Positions 10,532-22,475 of a DNA stretch of 64,000 nucleotides are shown here, piece after piece. The stretch lies in NCBI RefSeq assembly GCF_937616625.2, contig NC_065577.1, forward strand, positions 24,379,501-24,443,500. The letters run 5' to 3'. Origin of the DNA: Mercurialis annua. Taxonomy: Eukaryota; Streptophyta; Magnoliopsida; Malpighiales; Euphorbiaceae. Below the pieces are notes generated by a model. The model made no database searches. It saw only the letters and a program-made list of their open reading frames with translations, and was not told the origin of the DNA. The position numbers and the translations under genes were made by a program. Each line of letters begins with the position of its first letter. The first letter of the stretch is position 1.

Positions 10532-13500
10532 ATGGACAACGTTATTCGTACTCGTGCTCGTGCTGCGGCAGAGCAAGAAGCTGTGGCTGATGATGCGATT
10601 TCCATGGAAGTCGATCAGAACGTACCACTAGTTCAGGCTAATGCTGGACTTGGTCGAGGTGGAGGTGCTGGCAGGGGTAGAGGTGCTGGTAGAGGCAGAG
10701 GAGATGGTGCTGGTAGAGGTGGAGCTAGAGGACGCGGTGCAGCAGGTGTTCAGGCACCGAATGTGCAGCAGGCACCAGAGGTGCAACAAGCACCAAATAT
10801 GCAAGGGTTCGACTTCACTACTTTCTTGGCTGGCGTTGTCGAGATGCAGAACAATCAGGCTCTACTGCAGAATCAGTGTAATATACTGGGTCAGTTAGCG
10901 CAGCAACAGCAACCTCAGGTTGGTGCTGTAGCTGGTATTGGTGGACTTGCTGGTGTCGGTCATATTCCAACAGACAAAGAGTTGGTGATGACCTACTTGA
11001 AGTTGAATCCGACTTCTTTTGATAGTACTGGGGATGCTCTTGACTTTTTGGAGGAATTTGAGTACAACAGTCAGAGGATTCAAGCTTCTGATCGTCAATC
11101 AGTGATGCTTGTGGAGATGTCGCTGAAGGGTCCAGCTAAGGACTGGTATCGCGATAACATCAGACCAGTTATGGATACCTTGTCTTGGGCTGATTTTGTG
11201 GTCAGGTTCAGAGGTTACTATCTACCCTTCTCTGTTACTGAGAGTTTCAGAGAAAAGCTGCTAAATTTGAAGAAGGGGGATAGATCAGTGACAGACTACA
11301 CTGCTGAGTTTGTACGTTTGGGGCGGTTTGCTACAGATCTACAGGGTGATCAAGAGCGAGTGAACGACCGTTATGTTAGGGGTTTAGGCTCGGAGTTTCT
11401 TCCTTTGCTGATAGGGACAAACATGGAGTTTGCCCGGTTAGTGGATAGTGCGCGACTGATGGAGAATTCGATGGTTCAGTTTGGAACGATCTCTGACCCT
11501 TTCCAGAATCAGAAGGGAAAGAGTGACGTTCCTAGTGGGGGGCAACAGGCCCCAGTGCAGCATAGTAGTGGGAATTACTACAGTGGCTCTTCTCAGGCCA
11601 ACAGGGGGAGTCGACGGACTCACAACAAAGGGAGGCATAGTGCCAGGAGTGCTCCGTACAGTTCCAGTAGCAGTGGGAGCAACCGTGGTTCAGGACGCGG
11701 GTACAGTGGTGGATCGAACATTCCATTCTGCCAGAATTGCAGACGTAGGCATTATGGTCAGTGCCAGTTAGCTCCTGGAGGTTGTTTCACTTGTGGCCAG
11801 CCGGGTCATTTTTCTAGGGAGTGTCCGACATCTGGGCAGCAGATGTCTAACTCTAGTGTGGCGCAGTCATCTTATCAGCAGCAGAGACCTGCGTTTACAC
11901 AGTCTGTAGGGTACTCTCAACCTGCAGCATCTTTTGGTGGCCAGCGGGGCCGTGGTTCTGGTGGCAGAGGCTTTGGTGGCCGTGGTAACGGCGGTAGAGG
12001 TTCCAACGGTTATGGTACTGGACAGAGTTCGCAGCAGCAGCCGCAGGGTCAGGCCAGAGTGTTCGCACTTACTCCTCAGGATGCGCGTGCATCAAATGCT
12101 GTGGTGCAAGGTACCATTCCGATTTCTTTTATAGATGCTTTAGTGTTATTTGATGCGGGTGCAACCCATTCTTTTGTATCTACATGTTTTGCTGGGAAAT
12201 TGGGTATGGCACCATCTGTTTTGAGTGAACCTCTAGCTGTGTCTACACCTATGTCTGAAGGTGTAGTAGTAGACGTCGTTTATCCTTCTTGTCCTGTGGT
12301 TATACAGGGTAGAGAATTATGTGCTGATTTGATTGTACTTGACATTCTTTCCTTTGATGTTATCTTGGGGATGGACTGGTTGTCACGCCACTTTGCTTCT
12401 ATTGACTGTCGAGGGAAGTCAGTCGAGTTCAGGATTCCAGGTGATCTACCTTGTTCCTTTCAGGGAGAAAAGGCAGAGACACCTAAGAATCTGATTTCCG
12501 CCATCAAGGCGAAGCGGATATTAGGCAAGGGTTGCCAGGGTTTTCTTGCTGTGGTTCGTGATTTGGAGACTAGTAGTGGTGATATGCATAGTGTTCCGAT
12601 AGTGAATGAGTTCACTGATGTGTTTCCAGAGGAATTGCCTGGATTACCACCTGATCGTGATATTGAGTTTTGCATTGATGTGGTTTCTGGTACATCTCCG
12701 ATTTCGATACCGCCGTATCGGATGGCTCCTGCAGAGCTGAAAGAGTTGAAGGACCAGTTACAAGAGTTGTTGGATAGCGGGTTCATCAGACCGAGTACTT
12801 CTCCATGGGGTGCTCCAGTTCTGTTTGTGAAGAAGAAAGACGGTTCCTTTCGACTCTGTATCGACTACAGACAGTTGAACAAGGTTACTGTCAAGAACAG
12901 ATATCCTCTTCCTCGCATCGATGATTTGTTTGACCAGTTGCAGGGTGCGAAGTGTTTTTCCAAGATTGATTTGAGGTCTGGGTATCATCAGCTTCGGATC
13001 CGTGATGCAGATGTGCCTAAGACTGCTTTTCGGACTCGTTATGGACATTTTGAGTTTCTGGTTATGTCCTTTGGTCTGACGAACGCACCAGCAGCGTTTA
13101 TGGATATGATGAACAGAGTGTTCAAGCCGTTTTTGGATCAGTTTGTTATCGTATTCATTGATGACATTTTGATCTATTCTCGGAGTGGGGAGGAGCATGC
13201 TTATCATTTGAGGACTATACTACAGACGTTGCGTGAGCATCAGTTGTACGCTAAGTTCTCAAAATGTGAGTTCTGGTTGGATCAGGTTACCTTTCTAGGA
13301 CACGTGGTGTCGAAAGATGGGATCAAGGTTGATCCGAAGAAGATTGAGGCGGTCATGGATTGGCAAAGGCCAAGGTCAGTTACCGAGATCAGAAGTTTTC
13401 TGGGTTTAGCTGGTTACTATCGTCGGTTCGTGCAAGATTTCTCCAGAATATCAGCACCTTTGACTAAACTGACACAGAAGGGTGTCAAGTTTGAGTGGTA

Positions 13501-15490
13501 TGACAAGTGCGAGGCGAGCTTTGAGAAGCTCAAGGAGATTTTGACTACAGCTCCGGTGTTGGCATTGCCTTCTGGCATTGATGGTTTCACAGTGTATTGT
13601 GATGCGTCTCGGATTGGGTTGGGTTGCGTTCTGATGCAACATGGACAGGTGATTGCCTATGCTTCCAGACAGTTGAAGAAGCATGAGGTGAATTACCCTA
13701 CTCATGATTTAGAGTTGGCAGCTGTGGTTTTTGCGCTAAAAATCTGGAGGCATTATTTGTATGGTGCTACTTGTGAGATTTTCACTGATCATAAGAGTCT
13801 GAAGTATATCTTTGATCAGAGAGAATTGAACTTGAGACAAAGGAGGTGGCTAGAGTTGCTGAAAGACTACGACTGTACTATTCAGTACCATCCTGGTAAG
13901 GCTAATGTGGTAGCCGATGCGCTGAGTCGCAAGTCTTCGGGCAGCTTGGCTCATATTTCGGAGATTGGGCGTAGACCCATGGTGAGAGAGTGGCACAGTT
14001 TGATAGCTTCGGGCTATGGTTTTCAGATTTCTCAGACTGGTTGTTTGTTAGCACAGTTGCAAGTGCAACCCGTTTTGATTGATCGGATCAAAGCTGTACA
14101 AGCTGAGGATCCACAGTTGAATGAGGAGGTTCAGCAGGACAGTAATTCTGAGTTTACTTTTGTGGATGGAGTTCTGAGACATGGTTCGAGATTGTGTGTT
14201 CCGGATTCAGATGGTTTGAGAGACCAGATTCTGGAAGAAGCGCACAAGTCTGCTTATAGTGTTCATCCGGGTTCTACTAAGATGTACCATGATCTTAAGG
14301 GTACCTACTGGTGGAGCGGAATGAAGAAGGATGTCGCTGAGTATGTTTCTAAGTGTCTGACGTGCCAGCAGGTGAAGCTGGAGCATCAGAGACCTTTTGG
14401 CTATCTGCAGCCACTACCTATTCCAGAGTGGAAGTGGGAGCGAATTGCTATGGATTTTGTGGTTGGTTTGCCACGTACTCGACAGGGGTACGATTCCATT
14501 TGGGTTATAGTTGACCGTATGACCAAGTCAGCTCATTTCCTTCCGATTAAGGTTTCGTATACCGCTTCGAGGTTGGCTCGGTTGTACATCGACAGGATTG
14601 TCAGTCTGCATGGTGTACCGGTTTCTATTGTCTCAGACAGAGGTTCTGTGTTTAATTCGAGGTTCTGGAAAGCGTTACAGGAATCCTTGGGATCTCGGTT
14701 GGATTTCAGTACAGCTTTTCATCCTCAGACTGATGGTCAGTCTGAGAGGACTATTCAGACGTTGGAGGATATGCTCAAGATGTGTGTTCTCGATTTTCAG
14801 GGTAGCTGGGATACTCATTTGCCGTTGATTGAGTTTTCTTATAACAACAGTTATCACGTGAGTATCGAGATGGCGCCGTATGAGGCTTTGTACGGGCGCA
14901 AGTGTAGATCTCCTATCTGTTGGGAGGAGGTCGGAGAGCATAAACTCTCGGGAGCTGAGATCATTCAGATTACCTCAGAGAAGGTACCGTTGATTAAGCG
15001 AAGATTAGAGACTGCTTTTAGTCGGCATAAGAGTTATGCAGATCCGAAGAGGAAAGACATCGAGTTTCAGGTGGGGGACTTTGTGTTTCTTCGGGTTTCG
15101 CCTATGAAAGGCATGGTTCGTTTTGGTGTCAAGGGAAAGTTGGCACCGAGGTATATTGGTCCTTATGAGATTTCGGAGAGGATTGGAGCTATGGCTTATC
15201 GTCTGGTTCTACCGCCAGACATGTCGTTAGTACATCCGGTGTTTCACGTTTCTATGTTGAGAAAGTGCATTTCTGATCCTTCACACGTGATTGTGCCTCA
15301 GAGTGTTGAGATTGACCAGGAGCTGTCCTATGAGGAACAGCCAGTTGAGATTGTTGATACGCAAGTGCGTAAATTGCGGAACAAGGAGATTCCGATGGTT
15401 AAAGTTCTCTGGCGAAATCATTCTGTAGAGGAGTGTACTTGGGAGACCGAGTTGGATATGCGGAATCGCTATCCTTTTCTATTTCCGTGA
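10532..15490 (+). CDS. Gag-pol polyprotein of a Tekay-like chromovirus
   Basis: One frame of 1652 codons encodes the capsid and all enzymes. Residues 41-72 are an RG/GRG-rich stretch. A retrotransposon Gag domain lies around 150-290 (KDWYRDN at 203-209). Two zinc knuckles follow: C400-C403-H407-C411 and C418-C421-H426-C431. The protease has FDAGATHSF with the catalytic D541. Reverse transcriptase begins near Y729 and carries FIDD at 875-878. RNase H has D1024, E1061, D1086 and D1129. Integrase has the H1238-H1245-C1275-C1278 zinc finger and the D1308-D1369-E1405 triad with the standard 35-residue D-E spacing. A chromodomain (about 1600-1650, ending RYPFLF) should direct integration to marked heterochromatin. 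The frame has no stop or frameshift and every catalytic residue I looked for is present, so it could be functional. The first ATG of the frame is used as the start. Smaller frames inside are shadows. Confidence 0.95.
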   Translation: MDNVIRTRARAAAEQEAVADDAISMEVDQNVPLVQANAGLGRGGGAGRGRGAGRGRGDGAGRGGARGRGAAGVQAPNVQQAPEVQQAPNMQGFDFTTFLAGVVEMQNNQALLQNQCNILGQLAQQQQPQVGAVAGIGGLAGVGHIPTDKELVMTYLKLNPTSFDSTGDALDFLEEFEYNSQRIQASDRQSVMLVEMSLKGPAKDWYRDNIRPVMDTLSWADFVVRFRGYYLPFSVTESFREKLLNLKKGDRSVTDYTAEFVRLGRFATDLQGDQERVNDRYVRGLGSEFLPLLIGTNMEFARLVDSARLMENSMVQFGTISDPFQNQKGKSDVPSGGQQAPVQHSSGNYYSGSSQANRGSRRTHNKGRHSARSAPYSSSSSGSNRGSGRGYSGGSNIPFCQNCRRRHYGQCQLAPGGCFTCGQPGHFSRECPTSGQQMSNSSVAQSSYQQQRPAFTQSVGYSQPAASFGGQRGRGSGGRGFGGRGNGGRGSNGYGTGQSSQQQPQGQARVFALTPQDARASNAVVQGTIPISFIDALVLFDAGATHSFVSTCFAGKLGMAPSVLSEPLAVSTPMSEGVVVDVVYPSCPVVIQGRELCADLIVLDILSFDVILGMDWLSRHFASIDCRGKSVEFRIPGDLPCSFQGEKAETPKNLISAIKAKRILGKGCQGFLAVVRDLETSSGDMHSVPIVNEFTDVFPEELPGLPPDRDIEFCIDVVSGTSPISIPPYRMAPAELKELKDQLQELLDSGFIRPSTSPWGAPVLFVKKKDGSFRLCIDYRQLNKVTVKNRYPLPRIDDLFDQLQGAKCFSKIDLRSGYHQLRIRDADVPKTAFRTRYGHFEFLVMSFGLTNAPAAFMDMMNRVFKPFLDQFVIVFIDDILIYSRSGEEHAYHLRTILQTLREHQLYAKFSKCEFWLDQVTFLGHVVSKDGIKVDPKKIEAVMDWQRPRSVTEIRSFLGLAGYYRRFVQDFSRISAPLTKLTQKGVKFEWYDKCEASFEKLKEILTTAPVLALPSGIDGFTVYCDASRIGLGCVLMQHGQVIAYASRQLKKHEVNYPTHDLELAAVVFALKIWRHYLYGATCEIFTDHKSLKYIFDQRELNLRQRRWLELLKDYDCTIQYHPGKANVVADALSRKSSGSLAHISEIGRRPMVREWHSLIASGYGFQISQTGCLLAQLQVQPVLIDRIKAVQAEDPQLNEEVQQDSNSEFTFVDGVLRHGSRLCVPDSDGLRDQILEEAHKSAYSVHPGSTKMYHDLKGTYWWSGMKKDVAEYVSKCLTCQQVKLEHQRPFGYLQPLPIPEWKWERIAMDFVVGLPRTRQGYDSIWVIVDRMTKSAHFLPIKVSYTASRLARLYIDRIVSLHGVPVSIVSDRGSVFNSRFWKALQESLGSRLDFSTAFHPQTDGQSERTIQTLEDMLKMCVLDFQGSWDTHLPLIEFSYNNSYHVSIEMAPYEALYGRKCRSPICWEEVGEHKLSGAEIIQITSEKVPLIKRRLETAFSRHKSYADPKRKDIEFQVGDFVFLRVSPMKGMVRFGVKGKLAPRYIGPYEISERIGAMAYRLVLPPDMSLVHPVFHVSMLRKCISDPSHVIVPQSVEIDQELSYEEQPVEIVDTQVRKLRNKEIPMVKVLWRNHSVEECTWETELDMRNRYPFLFP

Positions 15491-15597
15491 GGTACGATAT
15501 CTTGATTTCTGTGACTTTTATGATTTTTACTTGTGTTACGTGTTGTTCTAATGGTAATTGCTTATCGTGTTAAATTCGAGGACGAATTTTCAATTAG
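15491..15597 (+). other. 3' untranslated region with conserved TTCGAGGACGAA box
   Basis: About 100 bp separate the pol stop codon from the polypurine tract. The box TTCGAGGACGAA at 15575-15586, with inverted TTCG/CGAA ends, also lies just before the polypurine tract of the second LTR family at 28438-28449. This suggests that the two families share ancestry. Confidence 0.6.
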
Positions 15598-15607
15598 TTG
15601 GGGAGAA
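15598..15607 (+). other. Polypurine tract
   Basis: TTGGGGAGAA immediately precedes the 3' LTR terminus TGTAATATCCCG. It is in the right place and of the right type to prime plus-strand DNA synthesis. Confidence 0.85.
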
Positions 15608-18575
15608 TGTAATATCCCGTAAAATTTTGAATTTATTTTGTTAATTTCCGACGTGGTTTTGGATGTGTTTTGAGGGGTATTTGAAGTTTCGTAGATTTTC
15701 GTGGTTCGATTCGTTTTGGTTCGGTTTAAAAAAAAAAGATTTTTCTTCTTTGGTTTGTGGTTCAACCGTAGTGGTTGAACCACTTCCGTTTGACTCAGGT
15801 CTCAATCGAGACCTGAGGAAAAACGTTGGTTCTCGTTCGAGAATCCAAGGATTCTCGAACGAGAATCCATTGGCAGGCCTGGTCTCGTTCGAGACCAGGC
15901 CATTCTCGAACGGGAATCAGGCCTGAAGGGCCATTCCCGTTCGAGAACCATTTGTTCCCGTGGACCCTTTCGTTTGGCCCACTTCGAACTCGTTTACGGC
16001 TCACTTCCCTACGTTATTTTAAGTCGGTTTCTTCATATAAAACCTAGATCACGCTGCAAGGTAGCCCTAGCCACTTTTCTTTCATTCTTTCGCTGAGAAA
16101 CGTAGCTGTAATCATCCTCCAAAGTTGCTGCTCGGGTAAGCTCCTTTGTTCATCAAATTTCCAGATTTTTGCCTTAATCGACACCTCAGCGTTTTTGATT
16201 GTTCTCTCTCGTTTCTAGATCGAAACTGATTCCATTTGATCTCAGACGTTCTAGACTCATATACCTTCGATTCCCCACCTCATTTTCGTTGAACGGTACG
16301 TGATCGACCTCGTTTCCATTCGCCGTACGGTTTTCGTTTTCTGTTTTGCCTATGTTCTGTTCTTGATTATATGTTGCTGCCGATTCCTTGCATGAGTTTT
16401 GGATTTGGTTTTTGCTTAGCCATGGTTATGAATCTCTTAAATGATTAATTGTTTATAGTTTGAATTTTCGGATTGAGATTTATCTCATCGTTTTCGATCC
16501 ACATTCGATATCAATGTGTTACTCTTGTTACGATTAACAAGATAACTTTGTTTGGTTTTTAGTAAATTGATAATTAAAATCTTGTTTAGTTAGGGTATGG
16601 TCACTGTTAATATGTTTGTTATAGGGGCCATGATTTCGTTTGGTTTTGCTACTGTGATTGGTTTCAAATTAGGTAAAGAAGATGATAGTATGATTAGGGA
16701 AATGGTTACTGGAATTATCAAATGGGGTTTGGTTAATTTGTTAAGTGGCGGGGAATGTTGCTTTGAATAAGGGAGATGGTTAATTTGCCATTACAATTAT
16801 CATAATGTTCCACTTAAAACATGTTAGTGCTTGAGGTTATTTATAAATTGATTTTGTTTTAATTATAACCTTTGAACCTCGATTTGATTTAAGATTAGTA
16901 AAGTGTAAACAGTAAATGTTTTATAATTTTAAGTTAAAATAGTTACTCGGATAATTATATTTGGGTTTCGAATATTAAAGTGGCTAAATTACAATTTAGA
17001 CCCCTAAACGTTTTAAAACTTATTTAACTTAAGTTTTGATTAGTAACTTATTATTTTAATTATAAACAAAAGCAATTAATTTGATTTTGGATATCAATTT
17101 GGCTAAAGCACAATTTAGTCCTAATTGGCAAAAGTACAATTTAGTCCCTAAACTTTTATTAACTTAAAATGATTAAGTTTTTGATTTGAAACTTGGGTTA
17201 CTTAGAATTGAAGTTATTGAGTTCCGCTTTTAAAATGGATTATTATTTTGCTAATTTATTTTATAAATATAAACTTGGGTTTATATTTGATAATTGTTTT
17301 GAGTCGGGTTAGACTTGGGTCACCCGACCAGTGAGGCTAGCTTGGTAGTTATTGGTAACTCGGCTAACCCACTATTTGGAAATTATTTATTATTTAAAGT
17401 TATTAAATAATATTTATAAATCGGATTTTAAAGCGAGAACTCAATAGACTTATATTAATTGGGCTTTATTACCTTTTGGATATATTTGTGTTGCTTTGGA
17501 TTGTTTATTTACTACATGTTATATGTGCTAGTCCTATGTGGTGTCTAGTACTCTCTAGAGTTAGGGTCTGTTTTTAATAATTATTTTATTTGTCTAGACC
17601 CGTCTACTGTTCGTGCTTCAGAGGCGAACCAGAGTTAGTTGCTTGCCGGTATTTCACGCGGATTAGCAAGCAGTGAGTTTATATTTACTATTTACCGCTT
17701 TATTAAGTAAATTGTTATTTTAATATTAAATATATATACTGTACGTATATTTCGAACTGTTTTTATATTATGGCTCTTAGTTGGAACATGCTACCTAATG
17801 GGCATCATTAGGACTGCGTGCGCACCGGTATTGATCTGGGTAAAGTATACATGGAAGTATGGTAACTCGGTGTGAGCGTAGCTCTCGGGACCAGGTAGAG
17901 TAACTCGGTGTAGCTCAGCTCTCGGGACTCTGGTATAAGTGTGGTCAGTGGTAACTCGGTGTAGCTCAGCTCTCGGGACCAGAACTATTGGATTATGATT
18001 ATTATTTAGAATTGTGGATTAGGGTTCCAACTATTATCTGTAATATCGTTATTAAATGTTTTAAACGTTTTAAAGGTTTTCCACTTAATAAATGTAAATA
18101 GTGGTATGAACTCATCTCAGTATATCTGACCCCGTTGTTTTCCCAATTTTTCCCAGGGTTATGATCTGAGAGAGTCTGGTGATCTCCGCATTTACTTTTC
18201 CTCGGAGGTTCCATTTATTTTGATAAACTGTCAAACTATTTTATTCTTAGACCGCAGTAGTTGACTAGACGTCTTTGTTATTATTACAGTTGTTTGTCGG
18301 ATTGGTCTGACTAGTTAAATTGCTCTGGCATGTTATATAATTATTTCGGATTATTTATGTTATGTCTATTTTAGTCTCGGAATTGAATAAGCATGTTATA
18401 TTAATCGTTGAATATTATAATTGCTAGTTTTAGGCTGAAGTCTCGGTTGCCCCCGAGCATTGGTTTTCTGCAGGTTTATGTGTTTATATGTTAAATGTAA
18501 GGCTAGCTACGGGTTTCGGTACTACATTACCCATACCCTAGCGCCGGTCGCGATTCATGAAAATGGGTCGTGACA
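15608..18575 (+). repeat. 3' LTR of the complete chromovirus
   Basis: This is a nearly identical 2968-bp copy of the LTR at 7220-10190. The differences I found are two adjacent C to T changes near 15656, single changes near 16043, 16152, 16180, 16333, 16653 and 18500, and a shorter T/A tract near 15727. The palindrome cluster is at 15757-15947, the TATA-like box at 16036-16042 and the threefold repeat near 17862-17981. Confidence 0.93.
15757..15947. promoter_or_regulatory. Palindrome cluster, 3' LTR copy
   Basis: This is the same five inverted repeats as at 7372-7562. In this copy the cluster could act on transcription that reads out into the satellite to the right. Confidence 0.7.
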
Positions 18576-21500
18576 ATAAACGTCTACAAACATTTCGAAA
18601 CAAATCCAAACGTTTCACATTTTTAGCGATTGAAGCCAAACATTTACAAACGTGACGAAATAAATCTAAACGTTTCCCATATTTACCAATTTAAGCCAAA
18701 CGTATACAATCGTTACGAAAAAAACCAAGCGTTTTACATTTTTTATCAATTTAAGCCAAACGTTTACAAACGTTACGAAACAAGTCCAAACATTTCATCT
18801 TTTTAGAAATTTAAGCCAAACGTTTACAAACGGTACGAAACAAATCCAAACATTTCACATTTTTAGCGATTTAAGCCAAACATTTACAAACGCTACGAAA
18901 CAAATCCAAACGTTTCATCTTTTTAGCAATTTAAGCCAAACGTTTACAAACGTTACGAAATAAATCCAAAGGTTTCACCTATTTAGCGATTTAAGGCTAA
19001 CTTTTGCAAACGCTACGAAACAAATCCAAATGTTTCACCTTTTTAGCGATTTAAGCCAAACGTTTACAAACATTACGAAACAAGTCCAAACGTTTCACCT
19101 CTTTAGCGATTTAAGTCAAACGTTTGCAAACATTACGAAACAAAAACGAAAAGTTTAAAACGTTACGAAACAAATTCCAACGTTTCACATTTTTAGCAAT
19201 TTAAGCCAAACGATTACAAACGTTGCGAAACAAAACTAAGCGTTTCACCTTTTAGCAATTTAAGCCAAACGTTTACAAACATTTTAAAACAAATCCCAGT
19301 GTTTCACCTTTTCTAGAAATTTAAGCCAAATGTTTACAAACGTTACGAAACAAATGCAAGCGTTTCACCATTTTAACAATTTAAGCCAAATGTTTACAAA
19401 CGTTACGAAACAAATCCAATCGTTTCACCTTTTTATCGATTGATGCCAAACGTTTACAAACGCTACGAAACAAATCCAAACGTTTTCACTTTTTAGCTAT
19501 TTAAACCAAACATTTACAAACGTTACAAAACAAATCAACGTTTCACCTTTTTAGCGATGTAAGCGAAATGTTTACAAACGTTTCGAAACATATCCAAACG
19601 TTTCACATTATTAGCGATTGAAGCCAAACGTTTACAAAAGTGACAAAATAAATCTAAATGTTTCCCATATTTAGAAATTTAAGCCAAACGTATACAATCG
19701 TTACGAAACAAAACCAAGTGTTTGACCTTTTTATCAATTTAAGCCAAACGTTTACAAACATTACGAATCAAATCCAAATGATTCACCTTTTTAGCGATTT
19801 AAGCCAAACGTTTACAAACAGTATGAAACAAATCCAAACGTTTCACCTTTTTAGCGATTTAAGCCAAACGTTTACAAACTCTAAGAAACAAATCCAAACG
19901 TTTCACATTTTTAGCGATTTAAGCCAAACGTTTACAAACGCTACGGAACAAATCCAAATGTTTCCCCTCTTTAGCGATTTAAGCCAAACGTTTACAAACG
20001 TTTCGAAACAAATCCAAACATTTCACCTATTTAGCGATTTAAGGCTAACGTTTGCAAACGTTACGAAACAAATCCAAACATTTCACCTTTTTAGCGATTT
20101 AAGCCAATTGTTTACAAACGTTATGATACAAATCCAACCTTTTTAATTAATTAAGAAAAACGTTTACAAATGTTACGAAACAAATCCAAACGTTTCACTT
20201 TTTTAGCAATTTAAGCCAAACGTTATGAAACAAAACCAAACGTTTAAAACGTTAAGAAACAAATTCAAATGTTTCACATTTTTGGTGATTTAAGCCAACC
20301 GTTTACAAACGTTACGAAAAAAATCCAAATGTTTCCCCTTTTAGCGATTTAAGCCAAACGTTTGAAAACGTTACAAAACAAAACCAAACGTTTAAAACGT
20401 TACGAAACAAATTCAAACGTTTCACATTTTTAGAGATTTAAGTCAAACGTTTACAAATGTTACGAAACAAAACCATGAGTTTCACCTTTTTATCAATTTA
20501 AGCCAAACGTTTACAAACATTACAATACAAATCCAAGTGTTTCACCTTTTTAGTAATTTAAGCCAAACGTTACAAACGTTACGAAACAAATCCAAGCGTA
20601 TTACCTTTTTAGCAATTTAAGCCAAATATTTACAAACGTTACCAAACAAATCCAATCGTTTCACCTTTTTAGCGATTGAAGCCAAATGTTTACAAACCCT
20701 ACGAAATAAATCCAAACGTTTCACGTTTTTAGCGATTTAAGCCAGACATTTGCGAAGGTTATGAAACAAATCTAAATGTTTCACCTTTTTAGCAATTTAA
20801 GCAAAATGTTTACAAACGTTACAAAACAAATCCAAGCGTTTCACCTTTTTGGCAATTTAAGACAAACGTTTACAGACGTTTAGAAACAAATCCAAACGTT
20901 TCACCTTTTTAGCAATATAAGCTAAAAGTATACTAACGTTACGAAACAAATCCAAACGTTTTACCTTTTTAGCGATTTAAGCCAAACGTTTAAAAACGTT
21001 ACAAAACAAATCCAAACGTTGAACCTTTTTAGTGATTTAAGCCCAACGTTTACAAACGTTACAAAACAAATCCAAACGTTTCACCTCTTTAGCGATTTAA
21101 GCCAAACGTTTAAAAACGTTACGAAACAAATCCAAACATTTCCCATTTTTAGCAATTTAACCCAAGCGTTTATAAATATTACAAAACAAATTTCCCCTTT
21201 TTAGAGATTTATGCTAAACTTTTACAAATGTTATAAAACAAATCCAAACGTTTTCCCTTTTTAGTGATTGAAGCCAAACGTTTGCAAACGTTACGAAACA
21301 AATCTAAACATTTCACCTTATTAGAGATTAAAGCCAAATGTTTACAAACGTCACAAAACAAATCCAAACGTTTCACCTTTTTAGCGATTTAAGCCAATCG
21401 TTTACAAAAGTTACGAAAACGAATCCAAATGTTTCCCCATTTTAGCGATTTAAGCTAAACGTTTAAAACGTTACAAAACAAATCCAAACGTTTCCCCTTG

Positions 21501-22475
21501 TTAGCGATTTAATCCAATCGTTTATAAACGTTACGAAAACAAATCCAAACGTTTGCATTTGTTTCGTATCGTTTGTAAACGTTTGGCTTAAATCGCAAAA
21601 AAGGGGAAACGTTTGGATTTGTTTCGTATCGTTTGTAAACGTTTGGCTTAAATCGCAAAAAAGATGAAACGTTTTGATTTGTTTCGTAACGTTTGTATAT
21701 GTTTGACTTAAATTGCTAAGAGGAGAAATGCTTGGATTTGTTTTCTAACGTTTGTAAACGTTTGGCTTAATTTGCTAGAAAGGTGATACATTTGGATTAT
21801 TTTTATAGTTTATAAACGTTTGGCTTAAATCGCTAAAAAGGTTCAACATATGGATTTTTTTCGTACCGTTTGTAAACATTTGGCTTAAATCACTAAAAAG
21901 GGGAAACGTTTGGATTTGTTTCGTAACGTTTGTAAACGTTTGCCATAAATTTCTAAAAAGGTGAAATGTTCGGATTTTTTTCGTAACATTTACAAACGGT
22001 TTGCTTAAATTGCTAAAAAGGTGAAATCTTTGGATTTGTTTCGTAACGTTTGTAAACATTTGGCTCAAATTGCTAAAAACGTGAAACATTTCGATTTATT
22101 TCATAACCTTTGTAAACGTTTGGCTTAAATCGCTAAAAAGGTGAAACGTTTGGTTTGTTTCGTATCGTTTGTAAACGTTTGGCTTAAATCTCTTAAAAGG
22201 TGAAACGTTTAGATTTGTTTCGTATCCTTTCTAAACATTTGGCTTAAATCGCTAAAAAGGTGAAACGCTTTGATTTGTTTCGTAATGTTTGTAAACGTTT
22301 GGCTTAAATAGCTAAAAATGTGAAATATTTGGATTTGTTTTGTAACGTTTTAAACGTTTGGTTTTGTTTCGTAACGTTTGTAAACGTTTGGCTCAAATCG
22401 CTAAAAAGGTGGTTTGGATTTGTTTTGTACCGTTTGGAAACGTTTGGCTTAAATCACTAAAAAGGTGAAACTTTT
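18576..22475. repeat. 60-bp satellite, R orientation then F after about 21555
   Basis: The tandem monomers continue in R orientation from the 3' LTR to about 21550. The array then turns over at AAATCCAAACG joined to TTTGCATTTGTTTCGTA and runs in F orientation to the next LTR. Within the R part, copies from 19660 to 20140 hold a steady 60-bp register, while others carry 20-26-bp deletions that create GTTTAAAACGTTACG joins. Frames open across several monomers encode a 20-residue repeat and are not genes. Confidence 0.93.

Larger units (their letters stand above)
7220..18575 (+). mobile_element. Complete Tekay/Del-like chromovirus (Ty3/gypsy), 11.36 kb
   Basis: All parts of a working LTR retrotransposon are present in order: a 2971-bp 5' LTR, an initiator-Met primer site, a leader of about 330 bp, one uninterrupted gag-pol frame of 1652 codons ending in a chromodomain, a polypurine tract and a 2968-bp 3' LTR. 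The long LTRs, the single gag-pol frame, the DNA motif TTCGAGGACGAA just before the polypurine tract and the C-terminal chromodomain fit the Tekay (Del) lineage of plant chromoviruses. I count about 8 substitutions and a few length changes in the A/T tract between the two LTRs, around 0.3 percent. This implies insertion on the order of 100,000 years ago at commonly used plant rates. It sits inside the R-oriented satellite. Confidence 0.92.

Noticed and set aside
10532..15490. Smaller frames on both strands inside gag-pol
   Set aside because: They overlap a frame with full domain content and have no motifs of their own.
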